A DNA stretch of 64,000 nucleotides. Origin: Thermomonas beijingensis (lineage in GTDB: Bacteria > Pseudomonadota > Gammaproteobacteria > Xanthomonadales > Xanthomonadaceae). Below are positions 54,382 through 61,898 of the stretch, in pieces. The position numbers and the translations under genes were made by a program. The notes under the pieces are model-generated. The model did no database searches, was not told the origin of the DNA, and worked only from the letters and a program-made list of their open reading frames with translations. Location: positions 1 to 64,000 of the forward strand of contig NZ_JAIQDJ010000010.1 of assembly GCF_020034655.1 (NCBI RefSeq), given 5' to 3'. Position 1 is the stretch's first letter; every line of letters begins with the position of its first letter.

Positions 54382-54783
54382 CTAGCCTTCGATACTTACA
54401 ATCAAACTTGCCGAATCACTGCTGATTAAATCTTGGTCAGATACGTGGTCGAAGTGCATATGGGACACGCCTTTCGTTTCTGCGAGAACTATTAGCCCCA
54501 ACAAATTATTCGCGATTTGCTTGAGGGCACTGGAGTCGCCTTTGATAGTCACCGTGTTGTCGGCCACGGATATCTTTACAGGCCCATTGGCGACTTCAAC
54601 GACAATCATCGTCAATGAAAGTGCGACATTGAGAACAGAATCAATTGCGAACGCGTCGCCATCAGCTGCGGATAGTACTGAAGCGAAGCGAGAGATCGCA
54701 TCGACAGTCATGGTCAACTCCAGCTCAACTCCATCCCATGCCGCGCTGATGCCATGAATATGCTCTCGTGCATGAGTACTCAT
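54382..54783 (-). CDS. Putative immunity protein 1 (Imm32-like)
   Basis: This is a protein of 133 residues, acidic and soluble, with no signal peptide. The C-terminal part VSHMHFDHVSDQDLISSDSASLIVS recalls the Imm32 immunity family; I cannot confirm this without a profile search. The ATG overlaps the stop of the Rhs tip by 4 bp, the usual toxin/immunity layout. It should neutralise the tip in the cytoplasm. Confidence 0.6.
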   Translation of the reverse strand: MSTHAREHIHGISAAWDGVELELTMTVDAISRFASVLSAADGDAFAIDSVLNVALSLTMIVVEVANGPVKISVADNTVTIKGDSSALKQIANNLLGLIVLAETKGVSHMHFDHVSDQDLISSDSASLIVSIEG

Positions 54784-55550
54784 TCGTAGTCACCCCGCCG
54801 AATGGTTTCTGGCTTGATTGGGGTATGAGGGTCAGGGAGCTTCGTCACTTGACCCGACGGGGACTTAATTTGAGTCTCAAGATTCAGATGTGGGCCTTGT
54901 TTCTGAACATGACCACTATTTGGGTTGACATCAAAACGAGCGTTCTTTGTGACCGTGTTTCCAGCGGCATCGACGGTGGAACTAGAGAACTGCACATTGC
55001 CAGCCGGTGTCAAAGCAACCTTGGCATCTGATCCCACGTGCGCGGCCCCTTTTTCCACGGCTTTAGTCATTGATATTGCTTCGTCCGCGTGTTTGAGGGC
55101 CTTTCCAGCAACATCACCAGCAATAGGAACGAAGCCCACGCCAGCGGCAACCACATTGATAACAGTGGGATTCTGGATCGCCTCAACAACACCCTTGATA
55201 TCGCCGATAACCGGCAAGAAATCAGCGATCAACCCAATCGTAGCCCTTGCCGTTGCTGGGTCAGGCGGAGCCATCTGGTACTGGCCCGTATAGAAGTTCG
55301 CTCCATCGCGACCATCCGGGTCAGTGAAGCGATACGGATTGTTAAAGGCGTAGGCGTATCGGTTGAAGTTCGTCATCGGCTTCTCGTAAGCCGTGACGGG
55401 ATCGACGGAGAGGAAGCGTCCGATCTGCGGATCGTAATAGCGCTGAACACTCTGACCCGACGCGATTCTCCACCGCCGACGGTGCGAGGCCTTGATGCGG
55501 CGCGGCTTGGCGAGTGCTGGCAGCCCTGACACGGGTTCGACGATCCTCAA
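54780..55550 (-). CDS. Orphan Rhs C-terminal tip 1 with toxin-24-like domain
   Basis: The frame from a TTG at 55550 gives 256 residues; there is no ATG. Residues 36-80 or so are the conserved Rhs core end, QRYYDPQIGRFLSVDP to NNPYRFTDPDGR. Before that lies sequence belonging to the mobile element. The variable part begins GANFYTGQYQ and ends with QKQGPHLNLETQ, like polymorphic toxin type 24 (uncertain). Orphan rhs tips are known reservoirs that can replace the tip of a complete rhs gene by recombination. Without a start codon, this copy may be silent. Confidence 0.65.
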   Translation of the reverse strand: MRIVEPVSGLPALAKPRRIKASHRRRWRIASGQSVQRYYDPQIGRFLSVDPVTAYEKPMTNFNRYAYAFNNPYRFTDPDGRDGANFYTGQYQMAPPDPATARATIGLIADFLPVIGDIKGVVEAIQNPTVINVVAAGVGFVPIAGDVAGKALKHADEAISMTKAVEKGAAHVGSDAKVALTPAGNVQFSSSTVDAAGNTVTKNARFDVNPNSGHVQKQGPHLNLETQIKSPSGQVTKLPDPHTPIKPETIRRGDYE

Positions 55551-56345
55551 AAAATCCCTTGATGCACTTTTTCGCCCAGACGGGCGCGCAGGTCAAGAGC
55601 AAGAGCGGTTTTGCAGGAGTGGATGATCGCTGATCGGATGGTGTCGCGTGTCCGGCTCGCCTCGCGGTGGCCAGCGTGTCGGTGCGGAAGAGCGCTCCTT
55701 CCAGTCGCAGTCAGCGTGGGCCTGCGGCCCACCAGGAGCGTACTCCGGGGTGTTGGGGCGGAGCCCCAACGGTGACGCTCTTGGAGGCGTGGCGAAGCGG
55801 GATCGCACGGGTCGCGGCGGCGGTGGAGAGGCGATTCAGTCTCGTCCTGCTGACCCGCTTTTCGTTTTGCTGTTGCTGTTCTGATGTCACGAAGCGGCGT
55901 CGGCTTGAACCGCGTAGCGGTTAAGCCGCGCCGCCTCGTGTACGCGAACGTGCGACGTGCTCTTGCGTGTGCGCGCAGCGCGCACGCGGCTTGAGTGGGC
56001 GTGCGCAGCACGCGCACTGCGCGGCCAAGGACGGCCGCGCCGGTGAGCGAGAGTGGTGGGGCCACGTGGCCCCGGCGCGACTGCGCCGGCAGGCCAGCCA
56101 ACATCAACGCAGATTATGCGAAGCGACGGGCTGGCGCGGCGCTTGCTGCGCATCGGCTCTTTGGCGCGCAGCCCTTGCGCAAGCGCCGTGACAGACCGGC
56201 GGTTTGCATAATCCGGCGTTATGTTGGGACTGCAACCCGCGCAGCGGGTTGGGCCGCGTGGCGCGACAGCGGCCATGGATGGCCGCAACGGGGTGATCGG
56301 TCGCGCGAGCATGCTGCTTGTCGGCGTCGGCTTGAACGCGAAGCG
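55551..56345. other. Non-coding hairpin-rich tract of the element, copy 1
   Basis: Open frames here are GC-driven and unsupported. Short perfect hairpins with three-base loops are dense: 55716-55732, 55752-55770, about 55905-55926 (AACCGC-GTA-GCGGTT), 55965-55987, 55999-56013, 56233-56251, 56335-56347. Longer palindromes lie at 56058-56073 and 56072-56089. A 40-bp hairpin recurs as a direct repeat at 55895-55935 and 56322-56360. No promoter or ORF explains the tract. Confidence 0.75.
56098..56227. repeat. 130-bp attC-shaped palindrome, copy 1
   Basis: 22-bp arms (56098-56119 and 56206-56227, CCAACAT...GATTATGC against GCATAATCC...ATGTTGG) differ at only a few positions. Between them lie two further paired blocks: GGGCTG/CAGCCC and GGCGCTTGC/GCAAGCGCC. 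Size and nested arms resemble integron attC sites, but the strict RYYYAAC/GTTRRRY core is absent. It is the best candidate recombination site for the adjacent recombinase. Confidence 0.55.
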
Positions 56346-57341
56346 TTAAGCCGCGCCGTCGGGATCGCGCGTGAGCCGCGCCGCCGGGTGCGTCGCCGCG
56401 TGCACGGCATGCAGGCGCGCAATGGAGACGTGTGTGTACCGCTGCGTGCTGGTGATCTGCCCGTGCCCGAGGATCTCCTGCACATGGCGGATGTCCGCCC
56501 CGTTGTCGAGCATGGCGGTCGCCATCGTGTGCCGGAACAGGTGGCACGCGCCGCGCTTGGTGATCCCGGCCTGCTTGAAGTAATCGCGCACACGCCAGCT
56601 CAACCCATCAGGAGAGAGGGGTTGTCCGTACTGATTCAGGAACAGGTGCTTTACCGTGGGATCGACCAGCACCGCCGGCCTGGCCTCGCGTTCGTATTTC
56701 GTGACCCATGCAAGAGCGCGTTCGCCGATGGGCACGAACCGATCCTTCTTGCCCTTGCCCAGCCGCACATGCAGCGTGCCGCGCGTGCGGTCGAGGTCGG
56801 ATTGATGCAGGTTCGTCAGCTCCACGCGCCTGATGCCGGTGGCGTAGAACAGTTCCAGGCATGCCCGATCCCGCAGGCCGTCCGGTGTCTCGATGTCGGG
56901 CAAGGCGAGGACGGTTTCCATTTCATCGAGCGTCAACGGCTCGCGCAGGTCGTCCGTGCGCTTGGGTAGCTCCAGATCGGCGGCAGGGTTCGACTCCAGG
57001 ACGCGCTGCCGCACCAGCCAACGGAAGAACATCTCCAGCGTGAACAGGGCCACCCGCTGACCATTGACCGCGATGGGCGCGCCGTTGGCCTTGCGATACA
57101 GGAATAGATGCCGCTGGAAGCGTTGCAAATGCGCGTGGGTCACCTCCTGCGGCTTGCCGATGCCGCGCTCCATGCACCACGCATGGAAGTGCGCCAGCCG
57201 GCTCCTGCGCGTGCGCACGTCGTTCACGCTGCGGTGCTGGGTCTCCAGTGCATCGAGGTAGCGACGCATCCATGCCGCCAGCCCGTCCGGATCGGACGGA
57301 GCCAGCAATAGGCGCAGTCGCTCGGTGCGAACGCCGGCCAT
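56346..57341 (-). CDS. XerC/XerD-like tyrosine recombinase, copy 1
   Basis: This protein has 331 residues from the ATG at 57341, two bases after the ATPase stop; a start at 57401 overlapping that gene is less likely. It has an N-terminal SAM-like DNA-binding domain. Catalytic residues are Arg171 in TGIRRVEL, a Lys in GKGKKDRFVPI, His267 and Arg270 in CHLFRHTMAT, His293 in LGHGQ, and Tyr302 in TQRYTH. It lacks the extra domain of integron IntI. It is followed by the hairpin tract and an Rhs tip. Confidence 0.92.
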   Translation of the reverse strand: MAGVRTERLRLLLAPSDPDGLAAWMRRYLDALETQHRSVNDVRTRRSRLAHFHAWCMERGIGKPQEVTHAHLQRFQRHLFLYRKANGAPIAVNGQRVALFTLEMFFRWLVRQRVLESNPAADLELPKRTDDLREPLTLDEMETVLALPDIETPDGLRDRACLELFYATGIRRVELTNLHQSDLDRTRGTLHVRLGKGKKDRFVPIGERALAWVTKYEREARPAVLVDPTVKHLFLNQYGQPLSPDGLSWRVRDYFKQAGITKRGACHLFRHTMATAMLDNGADIRHVQEILGHGQITSTQRYTHVSIARLHAVHAATHPAARLTRDPDGAA

Positions 57342-57342
57342 G

Positions 57343-59202
57343 TCAGTGGCCCGCCGTCGTGTGGCCGTTGAGCTTCCTGCTACGCGGTTTTGCAGCGACA
57401 ACCGCAGCGGGAACGCTGGAAGCCGCGTCGGGCGTGGCTTTGCGGGTCATTTGACCACCCCGCGAGGTACCCGCAAGGTCACCGCAAGGTGGCCGCAAGG
57501 TACCCGCAAGGTCGGAGGTCTGACCCCGCAAGGTCGCCGGTTTACCCCGCAAGGTCGTGTCGTTACCCCGCAAGGTCGGTGTGATTTCCGGTGCGGCAAG
57601 CCCCATCAACTGCGGTTCGGCACGGTCGTTCTGGCCATCGAACGCCAGACTGTAGGTGTACAAGCTGCCGTTCTGGCCGCTGTGCATGCGCACGTATTCC
57701 AACTGCACCAGTCGATCCAGATGCACCCGCAATTGCGTGTCCGACAGGCCCAGCACCCCACGCACCGTGCGACGGGTAAAGCGCACCCCCGCTTTCGCGG
57801 GGGCAGGCTCGCCGCGTGGCGTGTCGCTGCCCTGCACTTGCTGGCTTACCCACGCATCGAGCGCGGCCAGCACGCGCCTTGTTTGGGGTGGCAGTTCATC
57901 CAGCGAGCGACCCAGCACCGCATGCGCAAGCCGATTGGCCAGTGCGATATCAGCCTGCGTGACCTCGATGTACTCGACGCTCGCGCCGTCGACCTCGATC
58001 ACGCCGACCTTGCGCTGGTGCTGGTGCAGCAGCGCAATGGCGTCGATCAGGGCCAGGTACTTCACATGGTCGCGGCGCAGGCGCACGCGATCCGATGCGA
58101 AGGTCAGCGATTCGGCGAAGGGGTTCACCACCGCCAGCGGGCGTAGCAGCGTTTGCGCGGCGCGATGCGCACTCAACACATGCTCGCTGCGCACCTTCGC
58201 CTGCAAGCCTTGCAACGTGCGCGCCTGCCGCTGGCGCTGCTGGATCGCCGCCGTTTGTTCGGGGGTTTCGTTGATGGTGAGGACAAGACAGCGGTTCAAC
58301 AGCTCTTCGTCGATGTCGATGGCCGTGGTCGTCAGGCACAGCATCACCGGGCCTTCCACCCGATATTCCGACGTGACCAGCTTCCCCGTCGCCGGGTCTT
58401 TGCCCGTCGAGGCAATCGTGAGTTCGCCTTGCGACTGCAGCAGCTTCAACGCATAGGCGGCTTGGCGCACGCCTTCTTCCTCGGCAATCGCCAGAATCTT
58501 GTGCCGCAAGTCGCCCTCGCCGATGTAGAACAACGATTGCCCGGTCATCGCGCTGTAGTGGACGCGCTGGCCTTCCGGCATCAGCGACAGCAGCGCATCC
58601 ATCAGCGTCGATTTGCCGGCGGCGCTGGTGGACTGGATCAGGATCGCCAGCGGCTTGTCCAGCAGCCGCGAGGTCATCGCCAGATAGCCCACCAGTGCAT
58701 TGGTCGCCTCGCCGATCACGCCGATGGCCTCCACGTCGGCCGCGATGCGCGAGACAAGCTCGGGATCGCGCAGCAGCGCCAACCCGACGGCTTCCTGTTC
58801 GGCGGTGAGTGCGGGTGTCGTATCCGTGGCGTCCGGCTGCAACGCGCCCCGGATCGCCGCGTCCTGCACCGGCTCCAAGGCCAGCACCAGCGCCGACAGG
58901 TCGGCGAGGAGAAGGGATTCGGACACGCCGAGTTCAACGGCGGCGGCTTTCACGAACGCGGCACGCGAACGTGCCTGATACAGATCGAGCGTGTCCACGT
59001 GCAAGCGCTCGCCCAGCGACAGCCGAGCCGTCACCTTCAACGCCTCCGCGCTCAACGCCCGCGCCAGCCCACGCACCCGATACGCACGCGGGCCGCGCAG
59101 GAAGCGGGCTTCATCGGGCGAGACTATTTCGATGCCTTCACCGGCGGCGGGCAACAGCGGGGCGGCGAGCGGATCGGGGGCCTTTGGGGTGGTCGTGGGC
59201 AT
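57343..59202 (-). CDS. AAA-type ATPase related to CHC2-primase element proteins, copy 1
   Basis: This protein has 619 residues from the ATG at 59202, which has AGGAG eight bases upstream; an earlier ATG (59238) lacks this. Walker A is STSAAGKST (about residues 191-199), with HKILAIAEEEG as Walker B and TTTAIDIDEELLNR as sensor/finger. A winged-helix segment (RRTVRGVLGLSDTQLRVHLDRL) lies near 475. Relatives usually join a CHC2 zinc finger/TOPRIM half to this ATPase; that half is missing here. The last 40 codons contain a phased DNA repeat. A role in replication or transposition is inferred. Confidence 0.75.
   Translation of the reverse strand: MPTTTPKAPDPLAAPLLPAAGEGIEIVSPDEARFLRGPRAYRVRGLARALSAEALKVTARLSLGERLHVDTLDLYQARSRAAFVKAAAVELGVSESLLLADLSALVLALEPVQDAAIRGALQPDATDTTPALTAEQEAVGLALLRDPELVSRIAADVEAIGVIGEATNALVGYLAMTSRLLDKPLAILIQSTSAAGKSTLMDALLSLMPEGQRVHYSAMTGQSLFYIGEGDLRHKILAIAEEEGVRQAAYALKLLQSQGELTIASTGKDPATGKLVTSEYRVEGPVMLCLTTTAIDIDEELLNRCLVLTINETPEQTAAIQQRQRQARTLQGLQAKVRSEHVLSAHRAAQTLLRPLAVVNPFAESLTFASDRVRLRRDHVKYLALIDAIALLHQHQRKVGVIEVDGASVEYIEVTQADIALANRLAHAVLGRSLDELPPQTRRVLAALDAWVSQQVQGSDTPRGEPAPAKAGVRFTRRTVRGVLGLSDTQLRVHLDRLVQLEYVRMHSGQNGSLYTYSLAFDGQNDRAEPQLMGLAAPEITPTLRGNDTTLRGKPATLRGQTSDLAGTLRPPCGDLAGTSRGGQMTRKATPDAASSVPAAVVAAKPRSRKLNGHTTAGH
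57460..57576 (-). repeat. Phased 9-bp direct repeats (iteron-like), copy 1
   Basis: CCGCAAGGT (first copy CCGCGAGGT) starts at 57460, 57471, 57482, 57493, 57504, 57526, 57547 and 57568. Spacing is 11 bp four times, then 22, 21 and 21 bp: one or two helix turns. They lie in the 3' end of the ATPase gene, about 120 bp upstream of the recombinase start. Confidence 0.9.
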
Positions 59203-59247
59203 AGCGGGCTCCTGGCCAAAACCTGTCAAGCAGAACAACTCGACGCA

Positions 59248-59275
59248 AGAATATCCGCTTTAGTAGTATTTACAA
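59248..59275 (-). promoter_or_regulatory. Promoter of the ATPase-recombinase operon
   Basis: TTGTAA, 16 bp, TATTCT on the minus strand fits a sigma-70 promoter and would start transcription about 40 nt before the ATPase ATG. It lies in the 100-bp divergent gap shared with the XRE gene, a natural place for repressor binding. Confidence 0.45.
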
Positions 59276-59302
59276 CCCCAATAGCAAAGCTGGCCTTACG
59301 GT

Positions 59303-59692
59303 ATGGACTCCTTCAATGCTTCCACTCCAACCCCCGTGGCCATCAGCGACGACGAACGCACCTTCTTCATCGAGCTCGGCACGCGCATCCACGCGTTGCG
59401 CAAGGCACGCCGCATCACCCAGGTGCAGCTTGCCGAGCAGCTTGGCGTCTCCCAGCAGACCGTGACCGCCTACGAGAGCGGCAAGCGGCGCGTGCCGATC
59501 TCGCACCTACCGCGTCTGGCCAGGCTGCTGGGCACGTCGGTAGAAGCCTTGCTCGGCGAGCCTGCGCCCAGCGGCAAGCGCGGGCCACAACCCAAGATCG
59601 CGCAGCAGCTACAGCAGATCGAAGCGCTGCCCAAGGCCAAGCAGCGAGCCATTAGCCAAGTGTTGGATTCGGTCATCGCCGCGCATCAGTAG
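59303..59692 (+). CDS. XRE-family transcriptional regulator
   Basis: This is a protein of 129 residues. The helix-turn-helix domain runs from about residue 26 to 85 (LRKARRITQVQLAEQLGVSQQTVTAYESG cut by PISHLPRLARLLGTS). A basic C-terminal helix follows. It is divergent from the ATPase-recombinase genes and probably represses them and itself, as in phage-like elements. The matching gene of module 2 would lie outside the window. Confidence 0.88.
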   Translation: MDSFNASTPTPVAISDDERTFFIELGTRIHALRKARRITQVQLAEQLGVSQQTVTAYESGKRRVPISHLPRLARLLGTSVEALLGEPAPSGKRGPQPKIAQQLQQIEALPKAKQRAISQVLDSVIAAHQ

Positions 59693-59718
59693 CGGAGCAC
59701 CGCAACCCCGCAAACAAC

Positions 59719-59746
59719 AAGGCCCGCAACCTGCGTTGCGGGCCTT
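59719..59746. terminator. Terminator at the end of module 2
   Basis: A perfect 12-pair stem AAGGCCCGCAAC/GTTGCGGGCCTT with loop CTGC lies 26 bp after the XRE stop and 74 bp before the immunity lipoprotein stop. It can serve both. The flanks match those of the 54290 terminator. Confidence 0.75.
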
Positions 59747-59820
59747 GGGCGTTATGGGCGATCAGGAAGTGAGCCTGGAACCGTTTTTCCTCTTTTCGTG
59801 ATGTGCCACGTCCCGCTGGC

Positions 59821-60297
59821 TCAATTCTTAAGCCATTTGACGCAAGGACCGTCGTGCCTGAGTTGCGAGAGCTTTCGATCAGCTCTCATTACCAATTTGG
59901 CATCGGTCGCAGATGACTTTGCTCGATCAATCCACTCAACTGCCTCAAAGCACGTTTCTTCGCGTCCATGCATAGCGAGATAGGTGGAAAGATTCAACAT
60001 TGCACCGACGTCGCCCCTATTAGCTGCAACTCGTTGCCAATGCATCGCCTTGCCCATATCTGGAGCGGCGAGTTCATAGTAAAGAATTAGCTTCTTGACT
60101 GCCTGCAAATCTCCTTTGTCAGCCTTATCTTGCAAGACGACCAAATCCGCGGGGCTAAGTAAATATTGATCCCCAGGAGTGGCTGATTGCTCAGTCGCAC
60201 GATTTCCCTGACCAGAGCAACCCAGGAGCAACATAATCGCCAGCATCAATCCAAACAGCGGCATCTTGGCCATGATCGAGGTGCTCACTGGGGTCAT
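59821..60297 (-). CDS. Putative immunity lipoprotein 2 (Sel1-like)
   Basis: This protein has 158 residues from the ATG at 60297, which overlaps the Rhs tip 2 stop by 4 bp; Met9 (60273) is an alternative. The signal peptide ends LMLAIMLLLGC, a lipobox. The body has Sel1/TPR-like helices (LQDKADKGDLQAVKKLILYY; AANRGDVGAMLNLSTYLA). Its position predicts an immunity protein, and its periplasmic location suggests the toxin acts or is met there. No known Imm family is recognised. Confidence 0.6.
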   Translation of the reverse strand: MTPVSTSIMAKMPLFGLMLAIMLLLGCSGQGNRATEQSATPGDQYLLSPADLVVLQDKADKGDLQAVKKLILYYELAAPDMGKAMHWQRVAANRGDVGAMLNLSTYLAMHGREETCFEAVEWIDRAKSSATDAKLVMRADRKLSQLRHDGPCVKWLKN

Positions 60298-61103
60298 TTC
60301 AGCTTGTCGTCTTTGAGCTTAAAGGTCTCAGTTCTCGGAATACGAGAGCCTGTTTCCGCTTGGCCATAACGCAACGTGACTGTTCCGGTCTTCGTATTGA
60401 CCGAAATGCTCTTAATAGCGGAACCGGCGACGGGGTTGCCCTTCCCGCCCGGAGCAAATTGCTGGAACGCACCTTGCTTCCCCGTGCCGTTTCGCCCCGA
60501 CCAAACCGTCATCGTTGTTGTGTCACCCTGCTTTTTGTAATTGATCCAGCCATCGGCACCGGTCACCTTTGACCCATTCTTGTCCGCCATAACTTGCGCT
60601 TGATTGACGCCGAGGCTGTTCGTCATACCAAAGCGACACGAGAGCGAGAACACTGGCTCCCCAGGCTTCAACCCCATGCTGACCGCGTTGCTGTAGGTCT
60701 GATATGCATCCCAGTTTTCGTACGGCGCCCGTGTTTGATCTTGGATGATGCTTTCGTTTCCGTGGGAACCGACAGTGAATGTCCCCGGCAAATCGAACGC
60801 CGCTGCTGCGTTGTAGAAAAGACCGCCGTGGTCGTTTTGGAGGAAGTTGTTGACGTCTGTTCGGCCATCTGGGTCAACGAACTTGTACGGATTATTCGAG
60901 GCATACCAATACCGATTAAACGCCCCCACCGGATTGCTGTAAGCCGTGACGGGATCAACGGATAGGAACCTTCCGATCTGCGGATCGTAATAGCGCTGAA
61001 CACTCTGACCCGACGCGATTCTCCACCGCCGACGGTGCGAGGCCTTGATGCGGCGCGGCTTGGCGAGTGCTGGCAGCCCTGACACGGGTTCGACGATCCT
61101 CAA
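60294..61103 (-). CDS. Orphan Rhs C-terminal tip 2 with possible His/Cys protease-like domain
   Basis: This is a protein of 269 residues from a TTG, with the same first 55 residues as tip 1, including QRYYDPQIGRFLSVDPVTAY, and then NNPYKFVDPDGR. The variable domain has a hydrophobic strand ending in GSHGN (His114) and another ending FSLSCRFG (Cys156). This spacing recalls the His/Cys dyads of clan-CD peptidases (C80/caspase-like), but no profile match was possible. The domain is unrelated to tip 1. No ATG is present, so expression probably needs recombination with a full rhs gene. Confidence 0.6.
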   Translation of the reverse strand: MRIVEPVSGLPALAKPRRIKASHRRRWRIASGQSVQRYYDPQIGRFLSVDPVTAYSNPVGAFNRYWYASNNPYKFVDPDGRTDVNNFLQNDHGGLFYNAAAAFDLPGTFTVGSHGNESIIQDQTRAPYENWDAYQTYSNAVSMGLKPGEPVFSLSCRFGMTNSLGVNQAQVMADKNGSKVTGADGWINYKKQGDTTTMTVWSGRNGTGKQGAFQQFAPGGKGNPVAGSAIKSISVNTKTGTVTLRYGQAETGSRIPRTETFKLKDDKLK

Positions 61104-61898
61104 AAAATCCCTTGATGCACTTTTTCGCCCAGACGGGCGCGCAGGTCAAGAGCAAGAGCGGTTTTGCAGGAGTGGATGATCGCTGATCGGATGGTGTCGC
61201 GTGTCCGGCTCGCCTCGCGGTGGCCAGCGTGTCGGTGCGGAAGAGCGCTCCTTCCAGTCGCAGTCAGCGTGGGCCTGCGGCCCACCAGGAGCGTACTCCG
61301 GGGTGTTGGGGCGGAGCCCCAACGGTGACGCTCTTGGAGGCGTGGCGAAGCGGGATCGCACGGGTCGCGGCGGCGGTGGAGAGGCGATTCAGTCTCGTCC
61401 TGCTGACCCGCTTTTCGTTTTGCTGTTGCTGTTCTGATGTCACGAAGCGGCGTCGGCTTGAACCGCGTAGCGGTTAAGCCGCGCCGCCTCGTGTACGCGA
61501 ACGTGCGACGTGCTCTTGCGTGTGCGCGCAGCGCGCACGCGGCTTGAGTGGGCGTGCGCAGCACGCGCACTGCGCGGCCAAGGACGGCCGCGCCGGTGAG
61601 CGAGAGTGGTGGGGCCACGTGGCCCCGGCGCGACTGCGCCGGCAGGCCAGCCAACATCAACGCAGATTATGCGAAGCGACGGGCTGGCGCGGCGCTTGCT
61701 GCGCATCGGCTCTTTGGCGCGCAGCCCTTGCGCAAGCGCCGTGACAGACCGGCGGTTTGCATAATCCGGCGTTATGTTGGGACTGCAACCCGCGCAGCGG
61801 GTTGGGCCGCGTGGCGCGACAGCGGCCATGGATGGCCGCAACGGGGTGATCGGTCGCGCGAGCATGCTGCTTGTCGGCGTCGGCTTGAACGCGAAGCG
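61104..61898. other. Non-coding hairpin-rich tract, copy 2
   Basis: Same sequence and same hairpins as 55551-56345, shifted by 5,553 bp. The attC-shaped palindrome is at 61651-61780. Confidence 0.75.
61651..61780. repeat. 130-bp attC-shaped palindrome, copy 2
   Basis: Identical to the site at 56098-56227. Conservation in both modules next to an Rhs tip supports a function linked to the element. Confidence 0.55.

Larger units (their letters stand above)
55419..58447. repeat. Long direct repeat, copy 1
   Basis: From the last shared base inside the Rhs tip (TCCGATCTGCGG) the sequence matches 60972-64000 at a constant offset of 5,553 bp. Every open frame within has an identical translation in both copies, so at least 3,029 bp are essentially identical. 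Copy 2 is cut by the window end, so the true repeat is longer. Confidence 0.9.

Noticed and set aside
54155-54385. 76-residue plus-strand open frame between the transposase and immunity gene
   Set aside because: It reads through the terminator hairpin and has no recognisable feature.
56098-56227. Calling the palindrome a true integron attC site and the recombinase IntI
   Set aside because: The RYYYAAC/GTTRRRY cores do not match and the IntI-specific insertion is missing, so only attC-like shape is claimed.
55995-56969. 324-residue plus-strand open frame over the hairpin tract and recombinase
   Set aside because: It runs antisense to the catalytic motifs of the recombinase and through palindromic non-coding DNA; no similarity is seen.
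58153-59655. 500-residue open frame on the plus strand across the ATPase gene
   Set aside because: It is antisense to a protein with clear Walker motifs and a ribosome site. Its composition is that of a GC-rich shadow frame.
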